A stretch of DNA of 7,118 nt from Bacteroidota bacterium. Lineage in GTDB: Bacteria; Bacteroidota; Bacteroidia; Chitinophagales; Saprospiraceae. Positions 1 through 6,336 of the stretch are shown in pieces. The notes under the pieces are model-generated. The model made no database searches, was not told where the DNA came from, and saw nothing but the letters and a program-made list of their open reading frames with translations. Each line of letters opens with the position of its first letter. The stretch's first letter is position 1. The translations under genes were made by a program, and so were the position numbers. Where the stretch lies: assembly GCA_018969455.1 (NCBI GenBank), contig JAGWYI010000215.1, positions 1 to 7,118 on the forward strand. Direction: 5' to 3'.

Positions 1-67
1 CCAAATCCCCCGCATATTTGTCTGTTACGGCCGAACGAAACCAATCCAACACTGTTTATAGTCATCT

Positions 68-802
68 ATGCGACAATTTGCCCTGATCGGCTACCCCTTA
101 GGACATTCTTTTTCGAAGGTTTTTTTTACCGAAAAATTTGAATGCGAAGGCATAACGGATGCCTGTTACCAGCTCATGCCCCTTACCGACTTGAAGGTGT
201 TTCCTGAAATTTGGCAAAAAAATCCCGATCTGGTGGGCATGAATGTCACCATTCCGTACAAAGAAGCCGTAATGCCCCTGCTTGATGCGCTTGATGAAAG
301 TGCGTTGGAGGTAGGCGCTGTCAATTGCATTTACCGGAAAAACGGGCAATTGTGGGGCTACAACACCGATGCGGCGGGGTTTGCGGCGGGATTGGATGCG
401 GCCAATTGTCCGTTTCCGATTCAAAAAGCGCTGATTCTTGGTTCCGGGGGGGCTGCCAAAGCGGTTTCTTCTGTGTTGCGGCAACGTGGCATCGCTTATT
501 TGTTTGTATCGGGCAGCAAAAGCGGTGTGGGCTACATTTCTTATGCAGCATGTGCCGCGCATGTATCGGAGGTGCAATTGATTGTGCAAACGACTCCGCT
601 GGGCATGGCGCCGGCGCTGGATGCCTGTCCGCCCATACCCCTGGAATTGTTGGATGCGCGGCATTTTGTATATGATTTGATCTACAATCCGCTTGAAACT
701 TTACTTTTACGGCGGGCCCGTGCGCAGGGCTGCATCACCCAGAACGGGCTGTTGATGTTACACACCCAGGCAGAAAAGGCATGGGAAATCTGGAATACGT
801 GA
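68..802 (+). CDS. aroE: Shikimate dehydrogenase (NADP+)
   Basis: AroE reversibly reduces 3-dehydroshikimate to shikimate with NADPH, the fourth step of the cytosolic shikimate pathway to chorismate and aromatic amino acids. The 244-residue protein has the N-terminal substrate domain with GYPLGHSFSK (residues 8-17), where S14 and S16 match the shikimate-binding serines. NVTIPYKE follows (59-66) with the catalytic lysine K65, then N86 and the NTD motif with catalytic D101. The nucleotide-binding loop is GSGGAA (125-130), a small variation on the usual GAGGA. Near the C-terminus, NGLLMLHTQA carries Q234, the expected substrate-binding glutamine. It is shorter than the E. coli enzyme (about 270), as is usual for Bacteroidota. 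The ATG at 68 fits the family N-terminus exactly; no Shine-Dalgarno sequence precedes it. PRODH follows 55 nt downstream on the same strand, with no metabolic link. All key residues are present, so the enzyme is probably active. Confidence 0.97.
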   Translation: MRQFALIGYPLGHSFSKVFFTEKFECEGITDACYQLMPLTDLKVFPEIWQKNPDLVGMNVTIPYKEAVMPLLDALDESALEVGAVNCIYRKNGQLWGYNTDAAGFAAGLDAANCPFPIQKALILGSGGAAKAVSSVLRQRGIAYLFVSGSKSGVGYISYAACAAHVSEVQLIVQTTPLGMAPALDACPPIPLELLDARHFVYDLIYNPLETLLLRRARAQGCITQNGLLMLHTQAEKAWEIWNT

Positions 803-857
803 TGTTACTTTGCGGGGTCAAAAAACCGAATAGCCGCCTAACCATAATCGTACCAAT

Positions 858-2027
858 ATGCAAGTAGATTTTTCGAATACAGAGATTGCTTTTGCCCATT
901 TCAGCAATGCGGAGCTTAAGCGCAGCGCCTGGCTGTTTAAAATGATGAACAAGGCCTGGTTGGTCAAAAATGGCTCCAAACTGGCCCTTTGGGCGGTAGA
1001 AAACCGCCTTCCATTTGCCGAATCGGTGGTAAAAGGCACCATTTTCCCCCAATTTGTGGGCGGAACCACCTTGTTAGACAGTCTGCCAGCCATAGAGAAG
1101 CTGGCCCGGTACCAGGTTTTAACCGTGCTGGATTATGGCGCGGAAGGAAAAGAAACCGAGCTCGATTTCAACTATACCATGAATGAAAACCTCCGTGCCA
1201 TAGATTTTGCTTCCAGGTCAACATCCATTCCGATTGTGAGCACCAAATTAACCGGGCTTGCGCGCTTTGGTTTGTTGGAGCGCATTCAAAACGCGCAGTC
1301 TTTGTCGAAGGAGGAGTTGATTGAATATCGGAATGTCCTGAAGCGGATAGATGCCATATGTTACCATGCCGCCAACAAGGGTGTATCTGTTTTTATCGAT
1401 GCAGAGGAGAGTTGGATTCAAGATGCGATCGACCATTTGGTTTGGCTGATGATGAAGCGATACAATCAGCAACGGGTAGTGGTGTACAATACCTTCCAAA
1501 TGTATCGACATGATCGCTTGCAATTTCTGACAGAAAGTTTTGATCGCGCCGAACAGGAGGGTTTTATGCTGGGCGCCAAGCTGGTGCGTGGAGCCTATAT
1601 GGAAAAAGAACGCAACCGTGCTGCTGAAATGGGTTATTTAAGCCCCATTAATGCCGATAAAAATGCGACTGATGACTTATACAATACCGCTCTGCGGTTT
1701 TGTTTGGATCATCATAGCCGCATTGGATTGTGCAATGCGAGCCACAATGTAGAAAGTGCCGCGCTGCAAGTCGCTCTTATGGAGGCAAAGGGTATTCCGC
1801 CCAATCATCCCAATTGTATGTTCAGCCAGTTGTATGGCATGAGCGATAATCTGACCTTTAATTTGGCACATGCTGGATACCGGGTGGGCAAATATTTGCC
1901 TTATGGGCAGGTGCGGGACGTTATTCCGTACTTAATTCGCCGTGCGCAGGAAAATACATCGGTTACGGGCGATGCAGGCCGGGAGTATGCACAGGTTCTC
2001 AAAGAGGTAAAGCGGAGGAGAATATAA
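858..2027 (+). CDS. Proline dehydrogenase, monofunctional FAD enzyme (PRODH)
   Basis: This enzyme oxidises L-proline to delta-1-pyrroline-5-carboxylate using FAD and passes electrons to the quinone pool, the first step of proline catabolism. The 389-residue protein is a standalone PRODH barrel; the P5C dehydrogenase half of PutA is absent and no P5C dehydrogenase gene lies in this window. Motifs in order are FVGGT (66-70), LDYGAEGKE (91-99), STKLTGL (128-134), FIDAEES (179-185), KLVRGAYME (241-249), ASHN (294-297), FSQLYGM (322-328), YLPYG (346-350) and YLIRRAQEN (358-366). R361 and R362 correspond to the arginine pair that binds the proline carboxylate in PutA. The start at 858 gives the usual family opening (DFSNTEIAF). 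The 55-nt gap after aroE contains TTACTTTG at 805-812, 7 of 8 matches to the Bacteroidota -7 element, but no convincing -33 TTTG, so both a separate promoter and cotranscription with aroE remain possible. No clear terminator follows. Confidence 0.96.
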   Translation: MQVDFSNTEIAFAHFSNAELKRSAWLFKMMNKAWLVKNGSKLALWAVENRLPFAESVVKGTIFPQFVGGTTLLDSLPAIEKLARYQVLTVLDYGAEGKETELDFNYTMNENLRAIDFASRSTSIPIVSTKLTGLARFGLLERIQNAQSLSKEELIEYRNVLKRIDAICYHAANKGVSVFIDAEESWIQDAIDHLVWLMMKRYNQQRVVVYNTFQMYRHDRLQFLTESFDRAEQEGFMLGAKLVRGAYMEKERNRAAEMGYLSPINADKNATDDLYNTALRFCLDHHSRIGLCNASHNVESAALQVALMEAKGIPPNHPNCMFSQLYGMSDNLTFNLAHAGYRVGKYLPYGQVRDVIPYLIRRAQENTSVTGDAGREYAQVLKEVKRRRI

Positions 2028-2065
2028 GGTCTCTAAAAAAACACACACATTTTTTCATATCAAGC

Positions 2066-2097
2066 TTTGATTTTTGAGGTAATTGATGTTACCTTTG
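2066..2097 (+). promoter_or_regulatory. Bacteroidota-type promoter for rplY
   Basis: A -33 element TTTG (2066-2069) and a -7 element TACCTTTG (2090-2097, a perfect TAnnTTTG) are separated by 20 nt, inside the spacing known for Bacteroidota sigma-ABfr promoters. Transcription would start near 2104, giving a 5' leader of about 34 nt before the ATG at 2138. No Shine-Dalgarno sequence is seen in that leader. Confidence 0.7.
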
Positions 2098-2137
2098 CGC
2101 TCGCTTTTTTAAAAAGTAAACTTTCAGGGCAAAAAAT

Positions 2138-2704
2138 ATGGAAATTATAGCACTTACGGGCCTGGTTAAGGAAGGCTCCGGCAAAGAAGTTTCGAGGAAA
2201 CTCCGCAACGAAGGTCTGATACCTGCTGTTATGTATAAAAGTGGAGGTGGCGACAGCAAGGCTTTTGGGCTTGAGTCGACTGCTATCCGGCATTTGATTT
2301 ATACATCCAAATTTAAAATGGCTGAAATCACCCTGGATGGTCAGGTGCATAAATGCATTGTGAAGGATATTCAGTTTCATCCGGTGAATGATCAGGTGAT
2401 TCACCTGGATTTTTTGGAATTGGTTCCGGGGGTTAAATTCAAAGCAACTGTTCCTTTGCGTTTTGTTGGGCAGGCGCCTGGCGTAAAGAGCGGTGGCAAG
2501 TTTTTGGCAAAAATGCGTCAAGTTAACATTCTTACGACTCCAGAATACATTGTGGACGAAATGGATGCCGATATATCCGGTATGGAATTGGGTGGCACTT
2601 TACGTATTCGCGATGTGAAAGTTCCAGAGGGTGTTGAAGTAACCAATCAACCTGCCGTTCCAATTGCTTCTATTGAGATTCCACGTGCATTGCGTGGCAA
2701 ATAG
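2138..2704 (+). CDS. rplY: 50S ribosomal protein L25 / general stress protein CTC
   Basis: L25 binds 5S rRNA in the central protuberance of the large ribosomal subunit. The 188-residue protein has the two-domain CTC/TL5 layout: an N-terminal L25 beta-barrel (about residues 1-93) and a C-terminal CTC domain (about 97-183). The L25 domain ends with the signature VKDIQFHPVNDQVIHLDF (75-92), and the second domain starts with VPLRFVGQAPGVKSGG (105-120) and contains VPEGVEV (162-168). Length and motifs are normal for Bacteroidota. The gene appears monocistronic: it has its own promoter at 2066-2097 and a strong terminator at 2773-2805. In many bacteria the gene sits between prs and pth; neither is present here. 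The ATG at 2138 is well supported by the family N-terminus and the short leader. Confidence 0.97.
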   Translation: MEIIALTGLVKEGSGKEVSRKLRNEGLIPAVMYKSGGGDSKAFGLESTAIRHLIYTSKFKMAEITLDGQVHKCIVKDIQFHPVNDQVIHLDFLELVPGVKFKATVPLRFVGQAPGVKSGGKFLAKMRQVNILTTPEYIVDEMDADISGMELGGTLRIRDVKVPEGVEVTNQPAVPIASIEIPRALRGK

Positions 2705-2743
2705 TACCGGGAATTGGGGAAATTTTTGGATTAATGGGATTTT

Positions 2744-2766
2744 TCTTGATATTTTTGATATCAAGA
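2744..2766. repeat. 9-bp stem inverted repeat between rplY and its terminator
   Basis: TCTTGATAT (2744-2752) is the exact reverse complement of ATATCAAGA (2758-2766), with a 5-nt loop. It lies 40 nt after the rplY stop codon and ends 6 nt before the terminator stem. It has no T-run on either strand, so it is not itself a terminator. It may protect the 3' end of the rplY mRNA or be a relic; the function is unknown. Confidence 0.6.
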
Positions 2767-2772
2767 TTAAGG

Positions 2773-2805
2773 GGGCATATTGCTTGGGCAATATGCCCTT
2801 TTTTT
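2773..2805 (+). terminator. Strong intrinsic terminator after rplY
   Basis: A perfect 11-bp stem, GGGCATATTGC (2773-2783) and GCAATATGCCC (2788-2798), encloses a TTGG loop and is followed at once by seven T residues (2799-2805). This is a textbook Rho-independent terminator for leftward genes, and it separates rplY from the M48 peptidase gene. Confidence 0.93.
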
Positions 2806-2827
2806 AGTTTTTAAAAATATTTACATG

Positions 2828-2855
2828 TTTGACTTGTGACACTTGGTTATTTTTG
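2828..2855 (+). promoter_or_regulatory. Possible promoter for the M48 peptidase gene
   Basis: TATTTTTG (2848-2855) matches the Bacteroidota -7 consensus TAnnTTTG at every fixed base. The best -33 candidate is TTTG at 2828-2831, but the 16-nt spacer is shorter than the usual 19-21. The -7 element ends 41 nt before the ATG at 2897, almost the same geometry as for rplY (40 nt). It lies just after the rplY terminator, where a new promoter is needed. Confidence 0.45.
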
Positions 2856-2896
2856 TCGTTATAACATACAAGATGAATTCAACTAATTTTTTGGAC

Positions 2897-3727
2897 ATGC
2901 CAACAAAAGTGATGTTTCTTTTGGTTGCCCTGTTGAGCCTGGGCGCCTGCAACAAAACGGTATTTACCGGCCGCAAGCAGCTGAATTTGATTCCTGCCCA
3001 AACCATCAACGAGATGAGTTTTTCGGAATACAAAACTTTTCTTTCTCAAAACAAGACCATCAATTCTGGAAAAGATTTGGACATGGTTCGCAGGGTTGGA
3101 AATGACATTCGGGCCGCGGTGGAAGTTTATTATACTGCACGCAATTTGCAAAAAGAGTTAAAGGAGTTTTCCTGGGAATTTAATCTGGTAGATGACCCCA
3201 AAACGGTAAACGCATTTTGCATGCCTGGCGGAAAGGTTGTGGTGTACACCGGACTCTTGAAAGTAACGCAAAACGAAGATGCGCTGGCATGTGTAATGGG
3301 GCATGAAATCGGGCATGCGCTGGCGCATCACGGCAACGAGCGGATGAGTCAGCAAATGGTGGCACAATTGGGTATAGAATCGATTGATATTGCATTGTCG
3401 CAGAAGCCAAGCCAAACCCGTGAAATATTTAAAACAGCTGCAGGAGTAGGCGCCAATGTGGGTGTTTTGTTGCCTTTCAGCCGCAAGCACGAGTCTGAAG
3501 CTGATGAGATTGGGTTATATTTGATGGCGATGGCGGGTTACAACCCTAATGAAGCAGCGCCGTTGTGGGATCGGATGAACAAAATGGCAGGTAGTCGTCC
3601 GCCTGAGTTTTTGAGTACCCACCCCAATCCGGAAAAACGCAGCGAAACCTTAAAAGCACTGGTGCCCAAGGCGGAGGCGTATGCGCGTCGTTACCCGGTT
3701 ACGGCGAGTTCCAAATACCGGAAATAA
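2897..3727 (+). CDS. Lipoprotein M48-family zinc metallopeptidase (BepA/LoiP-like)
   Basis: The protein is a probable envelope zinc endopeptidase that degrades or helps fold misassembled membrane or periplasmic proteins. From the ATG at 2897 it has 276 residues. MPTK plus a hydrophobic stretch leads to the lipobox LGAC with Cys17, predicting a lipoprotein. The zinc site is HEIGH (136-140; ligands H136 and H140, catalytic E137) plus E201 in the motif SRKHESEAD, the M48 third ligand. STHPNPEKR near the end carries H242, matching the position of the regulatory His in BepA. There is no C-terminal TPR domain as in BepA, so the size is closer to LoiP/YcaL. In-frame starts exist at 2843 (TTG) and 2873 (ATG); 2843 falls just before and within the putative -7 element, and 2897 gives the cleanest signal peptide. 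The gene ends 4 nt from the xseA stop on the other strand. Substrates are unknown. Confidence 0.93.
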   Translation: MPTKVMFLLVALLSLGACNKTVFTGRKQLNLIPAQTINEMSFSEYKTFLSQNKTINSGKDLDMVRRVGNDIRAAVEVYYTARNLQKELKEFSWEFNLVDDPKTVNAFCMPGGKVVVYTGLLKVTQNEDALACVMGHEIGHALAHHGNERMSQQMVAQLGIESIDIALSQKPSQTREIFKTAAGVGANVGVLLPFSRKHESEADEIGLYLMAMAGYNPNEAAPLWDRMNKMAGSRPPEFLSTHPNPEKRSETLKALVPKAEAYARRYPVTASSKYRK

Positions 3728-3731
3728 GTTT

Positions 3732-4955
3732 TTATTCTACCCTGCTTTTCAGGACGCCATCGTGGAGGCGTGTTTCCAGCAGGTCACCGGATATAACATT
3801 GTACGGGGAGCGTAGGAGTTCCCCGTTTTTTGTGGTGATGCTGTATCCGCGTTTTAGCACGGCATCGGGGTGTACGGCCCGCATAAGCTGTTCGGCTTGT
3901 GTGAGCAGCAGCACTTGTTTGTTGAAATATTGTCGTATCTGTTTGGGAATTTCTTGTTCGGTTTGCTCCAGTTGCTGTTTGCGACGGTAATGCAGATTTT
4001 GTGCAGCCCAACGCATGTTTCCTGTTGTTTCCTGAAGGGTCTGGCTCTGAAAACGAATCTTCGCAAGCGCTTCTCTGGCAGTCTGTTGGGCAAGCAGCAG
4101 GATGTTTTGTTCGAATTTCAGGTTGTGTTGCACTAAGAAATCGGCCACAGCGGTGGGCGTTTTCAAACTGTATTTCGCCACCAGATCGAGTACGGTTTCG
4201 TCTACATCGTGGCCAATGCCTGCCAATACCGGCAAAGGCAATTGCGCCATGGCAGCACACAAGGTGTAGGCATCAAAAGCAGCCAGGTCGAGCTTGGCGC
4301 CGCCGCCACGCAGGATGGCGACCACATCGTATTCATGCGCCTGTGCGGCGATGGCCTGGGCGGCAGCTGCGATTTCGCCAGGGGCATTTTTCCCCTGCAT
4401 GGCTGTATTAAATAACTGATATTTAAATTTATATCCATACGGATTTTGCAACAAATGTTGCTCAAAATCCTGTAGTCCTGCCGCCGTTTCAGAGCTGATG
4501 ATGGCGATGCGTTGTACGACGTGCGGGAAAGGCAGCATGCGGTTGCGCTCCAGAAGCCCTTCCTGGCGCAGGCGGGCGATGGAATCACGGCGCTGCAAAT
4601 TCAATTTTCCGAACGTAAATTCGGGGTCTATCTCCAGTATTTGAAGTTTCAGTCCGTATCGTTCGTGAAAATCGACCTGAATCCGGATTTTGAGTTCGAT
4701 TCCTTCTTGAAGCAGGACATCGAGTTGCGGACCGATGGTTTTGGAGAGTTTTTTATAATCGTTGGCCCATAAAACCGCTTGCGCCTGGGCGAGCGGATCT
4801 TCGTATTCCCCTTTTTGCACCAAATCGAAATAGCGGTGTCCGCGAGAAAGGCCGGACTGGGCGATTTCGGCTGTGATCCAGACGGGTTGAGCGAAATTGA
4901 GTGCCAGTGCCTGTCGGATGTATCGGTTAAGTTCGTAAAGGCTGTAGACCTGCAT
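3732..4955 (-). CDS. xseA: Exodeoxyribonuclease VII large subunit
   Basis: XseA is the catalytic subunit of exonuclease VII, which cuts single-stranded DNA from both ends into oligonucleotides in the cytoplasm. The 407-residue protein has an N-terminal OB-fold (about residues 1-105; VWITAEIAQSGLSRGHRYFDL), a catalytic domain with RIAIISSETAAGLQDF (149-164), VVAILRGGGAKLDLAAFD (211-228), GIGHDVDETVLD (246-257; H249 and D252 match the conserved His and Asp of the E. coli active region) and TPTAVADF (266-273). A Gln/Leu/Glu-rich helical stretch (about 275-360) fits the coiled-coil region that binds XseB, and the end has VLKRGYSITT (366-375). It is somewhat shorter than E. coli XseA (456). Its ATG lies 6 nt after the stop of the DUF3089 gene, so the two are probably cotranscribed. 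No xseB follows; the convergent M48 gene comes after 4 nt. Confidence 0.97.
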   Translation of the reverse strand: MQVYSLYELNRYIRQALALNFAQPVWITAEIAQSGLSRGHRYFDLVQKGEYEDPLAQAQAVLWANDYKKLSKTIGPQLDVLLQEGIELKIRIQVDFHERYGLKLQILEIDPEFTFGKLNLQRRDSIARLRQEGLLERNRMLPFPHVVQRIAIISSETAAGLQDFEQHLLQNPYGYKFKYQLFNTAMQGKNAPGEIAAAAQAIAAQAHEYDVVAILRGGGAKLDLAAFDAYTLCAAMAQLPLPVLAGIGHDVDETVLDLVAKYSLKTPTAVADFLVQHNLKFEQNILLLAQQTAREALAKIRFQSQTLQETTGNMRWAAQNLHYRRKQQLEQTEQEIPKQIRQYFNKQVLLLTQAEQLMRAVHPDAVLKRGYSITTKNGELLRSPYNVISGDLLETRLHDGVLKSRVE

Positions 4956-4961
4956 GGGTTG

Positions 4962-5990
4962 TTATTTTTTCAGGTAAGCAGCAGCGCGGTCCTGTGCATT
5001 TTTGCGGACATTGAGGTAAAACAGGTTAAGATCCCCTGGGTGGTAGTTTTTGGTACGGAAAAGGATGCTCCCCTGGAATTGTGGTTTTGTGCACATGATC
5101 ACGCCATATTTGATTTCGGCATCGGTCAGATTGGGGTATATTGCGCAAAAAGGCCGGATAACGCCGCCCAGGTTGGCCGATTTAGGGGCATAGAGGCCGG
5201 GTTGGGTGTTCCAGTTTAAGGGATTTGTGCAAATGATGTTGGGCATAGCCTTTTTTTCGTATTTTTTCAACACGTAATTGCGTTCGAAGGTACGCCAGGT
5301 ACAGTAACAATCGGTTTGGGTTGGGTTGTTGCAGGGTTTCAAGCTTTTGAAATAGTCGGGATTGACGGGCCATCCCACTACATAGGCTGCTACGAGTTGT
5401 TTCTCGAGGGGTGTTCCTTCGATCATGTCGCGGAGTAAAACCATGCTGTGGTAACCGCCCTGGCTGTGTCCGGCCAGGATAAAAGGTCGGCCCTTGTTCC
5501 AGTGTTTTAAATAGTAATTGAACGCCGCTACTACGTCGTCGTGGGCCAGGTTGAGCGCTTGTTGACCGGATTTTTTGTCTTTGCCAAAAAAAACATGGAG
5601 GTGTGCTTGTCGGTATCGGGGAGCGTATACTTTACCGGCGCCATTGAAAATGGAAGCTTGAAACAGGATGGTGCCATCATCGGTTTTTTTGTTGAGTTTG
5701 GCATCCGACAGGCTGCCATTCCAGTCGCGCTGGTCGCGTTCGGCGCCGGTGTAGGTTGTTGGATGAATGAAAAAAACGTCAATTTCGGCCTGATCTTGCA
5801 TGTTTTGCACATTGGGACAGGGTGTTCGGTCGGCAGGATCCTGTTTATCGGGGTGGGCGGCCCAGTTATCGAGTTTGGCGTAATCGGGCGCAGGCGGGAT
5901 TTTGGCGGGATTGAAAGGATCGGTGGGGTGTACCCATGCGCAGCTGTTGGCGAGGAGGGTAATTAGGAGCAACAAGGTTTTTGTTTTCAT
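4962..5990 (-). CDS. DUF3089 alpha/beta-hydrolase lipoprotein
   Basis: This is a predicted exported serine hydrolase of the DUF3089 group in the alpha/beta-hydrolase superfamily; the natural substrate is unknown. From the ATG at 5990 it has 342 residues. MKTKTLLLLITLLANSC is a lipoprotein-type signal with Cys17 (lipobox ANSC, slightly off consensus). Family features are DVFFIHPTTY (71-80), the nucleophile elbow GHSQGG (174-179, Ser176) and YHPGDLNLFYLNVRKNA (316-332), in which H317 is the likely catalytic His. Seven further cysteines are present, including a cluster at 220, 228 and 230, so disulfides in the periplasm are plausible. A TTG at 6047 would add 19 residues ahead of the signal peptide and is not favoured. 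The gene is followed after 6 nt by xseA, and an inverted repeat sits 40-71 nt upstream of its start. No clear promoter was recognised. The pairing with xseA suggests transcription linkage, not a shared pathway. Confidence 0.9.
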   Translation of the reverse strand: MKTKTLLLLITLLANSCAWVHPTDPFNPAKIPPAPDYAKLDNWAAHPDKQDPADRTPCPNVQNMQDQAEIDVFFIHPTTYTGAERDQRDWNGSLSDAKLNKKTDDGTILFQASIFNGAGKVYAPRYRQAHLHVFFGKDKKSGQQALNLAHDDVVAAFNYYLKHWNKGRPFILAGHSQGGYHSMVLLRDMIEGTPLEKQLVAAYVVGWPVNPDYFKSLKPCNNPTQTDCYCTWRTFERNYVLKKYEKKAMPNIICTNPLNWNTQPGLYAPKSANLGGVIRPFCAIYPNLTDAEIKYGVIMCTKPQFQGSILFRTKNYHPGDLNLFYLNVRKNAQDRAAAYLKK

Positions 5991-6029
5991 CAAAAAACGG
6001 ACTAAGGGCAATTGCAAGAGGTATAAAAC

Positions 6030-6061
6030 AGTAAACCGTAAGAACAAGCGACAGGTTTACT
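6030..6061. promoter_or_regulatory. 8-bp inverted repeat upstream of the hydrolase gene, candidate operator
   Basis: AGTAAACC (6030-6037) and GGTTTACT (6054-6061) are exact reverse complements separated by 16 nt. Their centres are 24 bp apart, a little over two helical turns, which would suit a dimeric DNA-binding protein. The site lies 40-71 nt upstream of the DUF3089 start, where promoter elements for the hydrolase-xseA unit should be. The regulatory role is inferred from position and symmetry only. Confidence 0.35.
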
Positions 6062-6336
6062 CGAATGTTTCATAAAGTTTAAAGGAGGGTGTGAGCAAAT
6101 CTGATTAGGGAAATTTATTCCCGCCCAACCGGTTTTCAAAGGTGGGATTATTTATTTTTAGACAAGAGTTCTCGACGATGAGTTTGAATATTTCCCGGAT
6201 TTTGACACAAACTTAAATGAATAAGATGGAAGATACAAAGGGTAGATTGAGGGAATTTGATTTAGGGATGGTGGAGAGGTTTTATTTGAAATAGTTTTAT
6301 GTGTTTTTGTTTTATTATCGGGATCTTACCCCACTT
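6062..6336. other. Gene-free stretch between the hydrolase promoter region and the tandem array
   Basis: No credible gene is seen on either strand. It holds a small GGGAA/TTCCC inverted repeat (6108-6122), the first copy of a 12-bp word CCCAACCGGTTT (6124-6135) that recurs on the far side of the array, and a purine-rich plus strand at about 6217-6290. Two very short open frames at 6162-6224 and 6217-6294 overlap but resemble no family that I know. Confidence 0.6.

Noticed and set aside
13..20. -7 promoter element CATATTTG before aroE
   Set aside because: It has 7 of 8 consensus matches, but the -33 region would lie at or beyond the window edge, so it cannot be tested.
2..86. C-terminal tail of an upstream gene
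   Set aside because: Two plus frames are open from the left edge (one stops at 59-61, another at 84-86 overlapping aroE), but the short peptides give no basis to choose between them or to claim a gene.
98..664. Long open frame on the minus strand across aroE
   Set aside because: It lies entirely antisense to a well-supported aroE, and its Arg/His/Gln-rich product is typical of a shadow frame.
2059..2075. Terminator after PRODH (ATCAA/TTGAT stem followed by T residues)
   Set aside because: The stem is only 5 bp, AT-rich, has a 3-nt loop, and overlaps the -33 element of the rplY promoter.
5991..6047. 19-residue N-terminal extension of the DUF3089 protein from a TTG start
   Set aside because: It would bury the lipoprotein signal peptide, which begins properly at the ATG at 5990.
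6108..6122. GGGAA/TTCCC inverted repeat
   Set aside because: A 5-bp stem with a 5-nt loop is within chance expectation and no gene end or start depends on it.
6162..6294. Two overlapping tiny plus-strand frames (ending VLDDEFEYFPDFDTNLNE and starting MNKMEDTKGRL)
   Set aside because: They are about 20 and 25 codons, without promoter, ribosome site or recognisable homology. The first has no start codon in frame. They could be remnants of lost genes but cannot be supported.
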